DNA from: Ettlia oleoabundans
Taxonomy: Eukaryota; Chlorophyta; Chlorophyceae; Chlamydomonadales
Direction of reading: 5' to 3'
DNA: 64,000 nucleotides
NCBI GenBank assembly: GCA_019693395.1
Contig: JAAMXP010001700.1
Location: forward strand, 1 to 64,000
Made by a program: the position numbers and the translations under genes. Shown piece by piece: positions 56,853-64,000 of this stretch. Below the pieces are notes generated by a model. The model made no database searches and was not told the origin of the DNA. It worked only from the letters and a program-made list of their open reading frames with translations. Each line of letters starts with the position of its first letter. The stretch's first letter is position 1.

Positions 56853-59534
56853 GGGCTGAAGTGTTATGCCGATCACATACGTCAATTGTGTGTCACACGG
56901 TTTTAGGATATTGCACAACATAAAGCCAGACCGCACGTGCATTGGTTTCATGTGGTTTCCGGATTCCTGGGCACCTGTGGCTCAGGCAGCTCCAAGCTGA
57001 GATGCATGTACTCCTCCAGCACGCGGCTGGCATGCCCACAGCTCCGGCACGTCATCTCGTGTTGCACCTGTGGAAGGGGCATTGCGCAGCGCTTGGCAGC
57101 TTGGGATCATCTCTGGCAGGCCGGGGGCCTTTGACAGACCAGGAGTTGCCAGCTGTAGCGAGCCAGCACGGATTGCAAGAGTTAACCTGTTGCAATGCTA
57201 GACTCCAGGCAGGGAAATTATAAGCAGCAGATGATTCTAAGAAAGAAGAGTGGATGCCCCCCTTGACAACAACCAGGAGTGCAAACTGGCCACTCACCGC
57301 AAAGCCAAAGTTGAGCGCAGCTGGGTCCACCGTCTCTGAGATGCGTATGCGTATGCGCCCGTACCGTGCCACCTCCCTTGTCAGCACCTCGCTCTGCAAC
57401 ACGTCCAACAGGCTGCACAGCAGCTCGTGTGCATCCTGCAGGAAGAAAGGAATGTGAAGGAGGAAGAAAGGAGACAGGACCTGTGAGGCATGTGAGGGTG
57501 GCAACGATGGGCGAGTGTGGGTAACAGACGGGCATTTGGTGGCAGAGTGGCTCGGTGGAAGCTTTACTTGCGAGTGCTGCAAGGTTAGCACTCTTGGGCA
57601 GCAAAGCCCTCGCATTTCGCCAGTAATTTGCATGCAGCCGCCCCATAGACATGTAGTCATGGAACTGTTGGGTTGAGAGCTCAGGCAAAGCTGGCAAACA
57701 AAGTGGCTGGGAAGTAAGAAGACTAACAAAGAAGGGGCCAGAAGGGTAGCGCCAGCTTTCAACCACCCACTTGCTGAAAGGCGCCCCGAAAAGCTGCGGA
57801 AGCCGCATCTAGAGCCCGCTTCAGGCTTGCAGGTGTGATGTACGTACGGCCCCTGCACATATCACAAGGCGAGTGCAAGTTAAGGCGCAACTTAGCATGA
57901 GCGATGCAGCATTATGGGGTCTACCGGGGACTGCAAGACAGCCGCTTTACTACAGGGAATGGTTCCAAGGCAAGGAACAGCAGCGATACCGGCAGAGCAC
58001 TTGTGCCTTCGCCGTAAACGCAGGACCGCAAGAAGCGATCTGTGTGAGGCCTCTGGTCCACACGCCTATAGCCGCCGGATCTCACCCAGACAGGCTGTCC
58101 TTGGCTGCCACACACTCCAGCAGCGCAGAATAGACGCCTGTGGGGCTGAGCGGCTGGTTGGCGGCTTGCAGCTGCTGACATCCCTGCTTGAGGTCTGCTA
58201 GGAAGGAGGGCAGGCTGAGCAGGACCTGCAAGCAGGCATCCAAGGATGACAAAAGGCGGGGCGGTAAGGTTATAGCACAATTGCATTGACAGAAAAAAAC
58301 CGGGGATACCAACACCCACTTGATAAACTATGTCGATTTTGGAATGAATGCTGCTCAAAATAAAAAGGGCAGGCATGAGCCGTTCTACCTGCAGCACCGC
58401 ATTGAGATAGCAGGTGTTGCCAAGGTTGCGCATGCCAGCTGGGAGCCGCGTGGCTGCGCGGCTGCGCACGACCCAGCCGCTGCCTCCGCTGCTGGGTGGG
58501 GCTTGAAGTCTTTGCTGCCGCTCATCCTCCTGTTCCAAGCGGTGCTCCCTTTCCTGCTGCTTGGCTGCGCGGTCGCTGAAGGAATCTGTGAGTTGGGTGC
58601 AAGTCACGGACTTCAAGCGACCCAGCGGCAGCGCATCAAAACGGCCGGCTCCATAACCTGATGGCAGCCGCCCTGCATAGGCACACAACCCAAAACTGTA
58701 TTGATATCATTGGCTAGTAGCGGATATTGCAAGCATGTCAGTGCGTTGGCAGGCAAACAGGTTCCCCGGCCAAGGCTGGTGACGCAGCTAACTCCGCACC
58801 CTGGGGTGTCTCTGCAGTGCGCTGCTTCTTGGGCGTGGAGGTCATGCTGCTGAGAATGTCGCTTGCATTGCTTTGGTCCTCGTACTCGCCGGCCTCCCGC
58901 TTCGCCTTGCGGGCAAAGGTGATGGCTGCAAGTGGTGGCTTCAGTGCACCAACTGGGCGCTTCTTGCCGCTGCCGCCGCTTGTTGCTGCCGACAGCATCT
59001 TCTTGGCGCGGCCTGCAGGTGCAAACCACACGGTCGACTGGTCAAGGGGGGGGACGAGCACAAGCTGGGCCGCGCCCACAGCGCTTCTGTGCCCTCAACT
59101 CACTGCTGGCGCCGGTGAGCGGCCCAAGCCCGCCCTGCGGGCCAGACATCTTGACGGTTGCTGGTGATGACTGAGATAAGCTGCGATCGCCCCAATTTTG
59201 GAGCCCACTTGAATGCCCTGCTGTGCTATGGCGTGTCGCGCCCATCGCAGCAGGATGCCTTTGCTAAGTCATTAAGGGGAGGGGAGGGTGATGGCTATGG
59301 CCGGTCATGGTGCTGTTTACTGCCGGGCGCTGCATACCGTGCCATGATGTGCAGCACGCGTTTTGCTTGTCTCACACGCATCCTCCAGCGCTCTAGATGC
59401 ACATCCTTCACGTGTGCCATTGCAAGGTGCGTCCCTTTGGGAATCTGTGCTGCCTGCGCCGGCCCCTGCTGTTGGTGCATATGCATGCACGCAGAGCCTT
59501 TTGCTTTATACGCGACTTTTCCCCGTCTAACCAT
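53747..59534 (-). CDS. Ubiquitin-specific protease with three UIMs inside the catalytic domain
   Basis: A peptidase C19 deubiquitinase. Twelve in-phase exons (59338-59534, 59104-59180, 58800-59012, 58389-58672, 58086-58225, 57771-57852, 57298-57435, 56975-57067, 56649-56705, 56278-56394, 55637-56079, 53747-55292) give 1128 residues. Cys box NLGNTCYLNAVLQ (Cys250), FQQDAHELL, zinc-ribbon pairs CRSCGH and CEGCGG, LVLHLKRFK, His box SCGHFTADI (about His1071) and WHRHNDSL complete the active site. Between LKRFK and the His box lies an insertion of about 550 residues with three ubiquitin-interacting motifs: DEELQKVLAASLLE, EEEELQQAIQLSML and EDADLQRALQLSLLD, plus Gln/Ala-rich linkers. This layout matches the USP37/USP26/USP29 group, where UIMs also interrupt the catalytic domain. 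The first exon (MVRRGKVAYKAKG) is supported by phase only; MSGPQGGLG at 59149 is the alternative start. The tail is poly-Gly. Confidence 0.9.
56765..56852. repeat. (GCAA)n microsatellite, about 22 copies
   Basis: Uninterrupted tetranucleotide repeat inside the USP intron between 56705 and 56975. On the minus strand the intron gets a pyrimidine-rich TTGC tract. Confidence 0.97.
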
Positions 59535-60573
59535 CTCGTGAGTGCCGCATGATTGACCACTGTCCCTTGTAATCCGCTTGCTGGCGTATGCTGAACCGCC
59601 AACTTTGCCGCCGTCAGCAGGGTCGTCTTCTCCAATGTGCCCCTTGTGAATTGCCCATGCGCTACTTGTTTTATGCGAGGCGCAACCGACTATGCAATTC
59701 TTGTGTGACCCTCGTGAATTGCGTATGCCCTACTTGTTTTATGCAGGGCGCAGCCAACTATTTGACTCCCGTGCAATCCCCCACTACAACCTTGTCAACC
59801 CAGCAACCTCCTCCTGGTCATCGAAATAGCTACACGCCAGCACCCATTCACGTAAGCTACTCATCGTTTGCGTTCTGCAGTGATTATCACGTATTGCATC
59901 TACGTCTATCTGCGTCATGCATACATGCATGGGCAGTGATTTTCACAAAGATAAGGCAGAAGCTGAGAAATCCCTGATGTCAACCATCTTGAATTGAAGT
60001 TATCGCTTTATGAGCCCCCCCCGCAACTGCCTTCACACTGCATCATGCACCCCTAAGCCTGCATCACTGTGGCATATTGTCCCAGCATCCCTAGCTTTTA
60101 GTTATTGGTCGCCAGCATCTGAACTACCGACGCACCCAGTGTTTGTCGTGCAGGCGTTTCACAAGACCATCTCAAAACATCACTGTCGAGCGCCGCGACA
60201 CACAACTTGATTTGCAAACGGGAGCCAGGTTCTTGACTTGCCTGTCAGCGAAAGCAGTGCCACGCTCCTATTACACTGTGGTCACATAAAACATATTGTA
60301 ACCGTTTGCAAGGCCAGTGTCAAAGCAAAAGAGCTGCTGCAGTGGTTGTATGATACATTGACGTTGACAGTCCGGGCGCATGTAAGCAACAGAAGACACA
60401 CAAAAGGGAGGTCCAACATAATTTCAATGTGGTCAGATTGTAACGATATCAAAGGAAAGATTTTGTCAAATCTACAGGTTCAGACGCCGTTCAGTGTTTC
60501 AAGGTTTTTGCGAGGGTAAACAAGGTATGGACTTTGAGAAGTCAGGTTATTTGCCTGCTGCTTATTGATATAT
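59535..60573. other. Intergenic region with local tandem duplication
   Basis: USP promoter and lipase 3' flank. It contains a two-copy repeat at 59643-59778. TTACA at 60271-60275 could serve as the lipase poly(A) signal. No gene. Confidence 0.5.
59643..59778. repeat. Two-copy 68-bp tandem duplication
   Basis: Both copies contain GTGAATTGC, CTACTTGTTTTATGC and GGCGCARCC at the same spacing. Divergence between copies is moderate. Confidence 0.75.
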
Positions 60574-63500
60574 TTACAGATTTGTTGAGGGCACGTCCAG
60601 GTCTGGCAGCTGCTCTGGTTGGGACAGCGCTGAATGCAGGCTGCACTCGCCAAGCATGTCCAGGCTTTCCTGCCGCGATGCAGCGCCAGAGGCAATCCCG
60701 GCACCACGGGGCAGAGCTGCAGCCGGCACCACCAGGGTTGAGGAAGCTAGGCTAGAGGTATCTTGCTGTAAGGAGGCTGCCACAGCTGCCGCGACCGAGT
60801 GATAGCTGGCGTCCGCCTCCTTTGCAGCTGCCTGCAGGCTGTGCGCCGCTTCTTCAGCCGTGCCGGTCACTGAGCCCTCGCTGTCACCCAATTTGAAGGT
60901 TGGGTAGCGAAGATGGTGCAGCGAGTCAGCTTTTGATCTCAACCTACGGGGTGGCTTTGCTGCACGCGATGGCGCTTCTGCTTCATGCGCCCCTTCCAGC
61001 CGCTGCTGCGTGCTGCGCCACCGTGACGCGCGGTGCGTCTGTTGCTGGGCTGCTGCCTCGTCGGCTGCCTCCACCTCATCAACCTTCTCAGCAGCAGCAG
61101 CAGCTTCCTGCTCAACTGCGGCCGCATCCATCTGTACTGCGGAGCCCTCCCCAGCCACACCGTCAAAGCCCTGCTCCGTCTCCTCAGCCTCGCCAGCACA
61201 ACAAGGCAGCCAGACGGCGTTGAGTATGCTGCTGCACCCGCCACAACCAGGAGGGGGGAAGACCCTGCTGGCCCTTCTGACAACCCTGCCCGTCAGTGTC
61301 GACTCCTTCTGCTGCTCCCTTGCTGCTGCCTTTGCTGCTAAAACCTCCAACAGCACCGGAAGCCGGTCCTTGCTTGCCAGGCTCTCCACATCCATGTTTG
61401 ACAGGACAAGGCACTTGCCCAGGTCCACTGCTGCTGCAAGGCTGGCCACACCGTCAGCCCCGCCAGGCAGCGCCTTGCTGGCCACAAACTGCAGGGGATG
61501 GCAACGCAGTTGAAAAACTAGCAAGATAAGGGCGGAGGCATTAGGAAAAGGGATTCCTGGTGTGCTACAGATGGATATAAAGGACCGGCGGGGTTGTAGG
61601 CAATATGAACAGACACTCCACTTGTGGCTACAAATTTACAAAACAAATAGCAAGGTGATGTCGTGAGCAAAAGCCACCACCGTTGCATTCCTGGCAAGCA
61701 GAGTGCAATATGTGAGATTGCTCTGAAGGGATGTTAGGCCGGCATCCTACCCACCTGCGCCCTCAGCACTGCTGCAAGGGACAAGGCATAGCCGCTTGTC
61801 AAGTGGTGGCGTGCAGAGGTGCCCCGGTGTGTGATTGACAGCTCAAAGTAGGATGGCCGCAGCATGAGGTCCCCCTTGGGGTTGATGGTGACCTTCTTGC
61901 CTACCCTCCTATATCCGAACTGCAAAGCAGAGAGGCAGACCACAGCGCCTAACCAGCAGTTTGAATGCATACAAACCAATGGGATGAGCAGTATGTGTAA
62001 GCAGGGTCGTGGATGAGTACCACGCCACAGCTCTTAAAAAGAGGCATACAGCGTGCCCCGGCGGCCAAGTGCATGACATGAAGCAGCCAGTGTTTCAAAC
62101 TGCTGTACCACACTGAAGTGTACCGCCCAGCGGCGGTGACACAAAGCCACCACTAGATGTACATTAGCGACACACCCGCGCTGGCTTGTAAGGGTTCCAC
62201 ACCCTATGCACCAGTAACGCAACCAGCCAACCTCCAGTGACTGCTTGCAAGGATAACCCACACAGAGCCCCCAAGCCGCAACTTCCTCAGCAAAGCCTTA
62301 CCCCGGGGACAAATGGGATGGGGTCCAAGCCATTGATAATGGCCCAGGTGTCTGGCACGGCAGCATTATACTCAGCTGCAAACGCTGAGTTGCCCACCTG
62401 CACTTGCAGGCCATGCAAGCAGCCAGAACAATTAAATCACGGAAGACCAAGCATACTTCGAGTTGCTTTTTGCCCTTAGCAAGGCCCAGGCAGCAAGGGG
62501 AGGAGCAATTGGTACCCATGCAGGGACGGAACTCCAACCCGCGTCAAGCTCTGATCGATGTGAGGTGAATTAATAAAAAGCAAGGCCAGCATGACACCCA
62601 CCTTTGGGCAGCCATAGATGTAACACGTGATCTTGCTGCTGGGGTGCTCCCGCTGAATGTCCAGCGCTGCCAGGGTTGCCAGAGCGCCGCCAAGCGAGTG
62701 ACCTGTGATGGTAAAACTCCAAGGTTTCATCATTGACAGACTGTGTCTCGCAGCAAGCGTTTTCGCGGCTGCCCAAGAATAGTTTAACCAAGTGGGAAGA
62801 TTTGACCCCATGGCAGGCCACTGCCCTCATCCTGCCATGTTGACCCTGCCTTCAAGCATCTTTGAGAAAGCTCGTGGCACTCTAGCTATATGGCCAACAC
62901 GGCACCCCACCTGCAATCCAGAAGCGCAGCGGCGTGCTCCCGCTGTCCAACTTCCGCAGCCTGGCCAGAACTTTCAGGTTGAAGCCGCTATGCAGCCAAG
63001 CGTTGACAAAGCCAGCATGAGCCTGCAGCTCGGTCAGCATGAAGCAGAGAACTGGCAGTCTTTGTTAGAGCCTGGAAGTCCTGAGGCACTTGAATGCTCA
63101 AGTGCCACACTGCAACTGAAGCATGCTTGTACAGTTCAACATTGCAGACATATGGCTTCACCACGACTCACCCTAAACCACTGTAACTTCCCACCAACCA
63201 TTCATGCATTCGGTCCCCGGCCCTCCGTGCATTGCTCACGACTCACCTCCTCACCGCGACAGAGCTAACATGCACCATATTTGGCAACATGCAATGCAAC
63301 ATCACCATACATGGGCGGAAGAGACATGCGGCAGACAGGGTGCGCGGCTTAGGACAAGAGGGGCAAGGCAGCTCACCTTCACAAACAGTCCCTGCCGCTT
63401 GCGCCGGGGTTGCACCGGCGCCATCCAGGCCTTCAAGTCCGTCAGCACGTTCTGAATCGATTTGGTTCCCCTGCGTCAGCACAGCACAGTATAGCATAGC

Positions 63501-63762
63501 ATAGCAAGGTGCAGCATGTCACAAAGCACAGCATGGTGTAGAATAACGATGCCGCTTGGCAATGGTTGACACGCAGGTTGGGCCTTTGGCACAGCAACTG
63601 CCGCCGTATGCGCGTGCACCATGAGTATAATGGCGGCCACCAGCTGTCAGCAGGAAGCCCCCTGGGGAGCTAGCCCTGCCTCACACCTGAAGGCCACCAC
63701 TGCCTGAGTTTTGCTCCAGCCCAGCACGCAGTGAGTGTCGGTTGTGTCATCCCATATTGTTT
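60574..63762 (-). CDS. Class 3 lipase (alpha/beta hydrolase), 5' end outside or unresolved
   Basis: Probable acylglycerol lipase of the fungal lipase-like class 3 family. Exons found: 63687-63762, 63377-63470, 62911-63022, 62602-62702, 62302-62397, 61755-61919, 60574-61488, all in phase, 519 codons. Blocks in order: TQAVVAFRGT (oxyanion strand), SIQNVLTDLKAW, AHAGFVNAWL, then FWIAGHSLGGALATLAALDI with the nucleophile Ser, YIYGCPKVGNSAFAAEYN, VPDTWAIINGLDPIPFVPG with the likely catalytic Asp, and SARHHLTSGYALSL with the likely His. The last exon adds some 300 residues rich in Ala/Glu/Ser and basic patches that are not part of the lipase fold; their role is unknown. The first exon found starts with a one-base phase remainder, so at least one upstream exon lies between 63763 and beyond the right edge. 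Confidence 0.88.
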
Positions 63763-64000
63763 CTGCAGTCAGACAGTCAGAAGGCATCCAAGTTGTAGTT
63801 AGCAGACAACGAGACAGGGTGGCAGTTGTGGGAGGGCAGACTGCCCAACATGAACGCACGAGGAGCACAGAAGCTGGTGTTGAGCCACAACTGGGTAGCA
63901 GGAAAAGGCACCGGCTCAACCAAACAGCAGAGCTGCTTCGTGTGAGGCATGAATGAGCGCGTCTGCCAACAGCTTGCCGCCTCAACCAGGTGTGTCATGT
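63763..64000. other. Probable intron or 5' part of the lipase gene
   Basis: No exon could be joined in phase. On the minus strand an open stretch begins MTHLVEAASCW at 63998 but is unsupported. Confidence 0.35.

Noticed and set aside
56521..56951. Leu-Ala-Cys repeat protein on the minus strand
   Set aside because: It is only the translation of the GCAA microsatellite within an intron.
58759..58799. Longer USP exon ending at the GTTTGC donor (58758)
   Set aside because: It leaves phase 0, which does not join the next exon; the GTGCGG donor at 58799 does.
59295..59635. Second minus-strand frame starting MEKTTLLTAAK as the USP start
   Set aside because: It is in a different frame from the exon that splices in phase to the rest of the gene.
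62703..62811. In-frame MMKPWSFTITGHSLGG start for the lipase
   Set aside because: The exon at 62911-63022 ends with a one-base remainder that joins at 62702 to give FWIAGHSLGG, so the upstream frame is intron.

Overview
This is a nuclear fragment from a green alga, most likely a core chlorophyte of the Sphaeropleales or Trebouxiophyceae. The reasons are: a nucleus-encoded photosystem I PsaH gene and two plastid-targeted starch-binding proteins; genes dense with short introns that almost always end in TGCAG; TGTAA poly(A) signals shortly after several stop codons; and GC-rich co-oriented or divergent genes full of Ala/Gln/Ser low complexity. All gene models were built by eye. An exon junction was accepted only if splice dinucleotides, reading phase and protein homology agreed. 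The species cannot be named from the sequence alone.

Left part (1-12.8 kb): two tandem minus-strand CBM20 starch-binding genes. The first runs off the left edge and carries a long acidic Ala/Glu tail; the second ends in a membrane segment. Next come an unrecognised plus-strand gene (7.4-8.8 kb) and a minus-strand EamA/WAT1-type transporter (10.3-12.8 kb). A gene-poor stretch follows (12.8-18.5 kb) with a diverged 174-bp repeat pair, a 19-N gap and one small coiled-coil ORF.

Middle (18.5-31 kb): D-cysteine desulfhydrase, PSAH, a small Gln-rich gene head-to-head with a thylakoid-lumen-type protein, and a 3-hydroxyisobutyryl-CoA hydrolase ending in SKL. Then (30.8-49.6 kb): a 17-exon Listerin (LTN1) divergent from a plant-type 6-phosphofructokinase, followed by the tRNA methyltransferase TRM10.

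Right part (50.6-64 kb): a decayed ankyrin-repeat gene, a ubiquitin-specific protease with three UIMs inside its catalytic domain, and a class 3 lipase whose 5' end leaves the window.

The genes look like ordinary housekeeping and plastid functions without operon logic. I see no defence system, CRISPR array, virus or intact transposon. The unusual features are at gene-structure level: GC-AG introns in about 6 of 100 inferred introns; tandem duplications that copy 5' splice sites in two genes, one giving an in-frame exon extension; an odd catalytic-loop sequence in the phosphofructokinase; a possible dual-targeting arrangement in the hydrolase; and a Tudor-like module inside Listerin.
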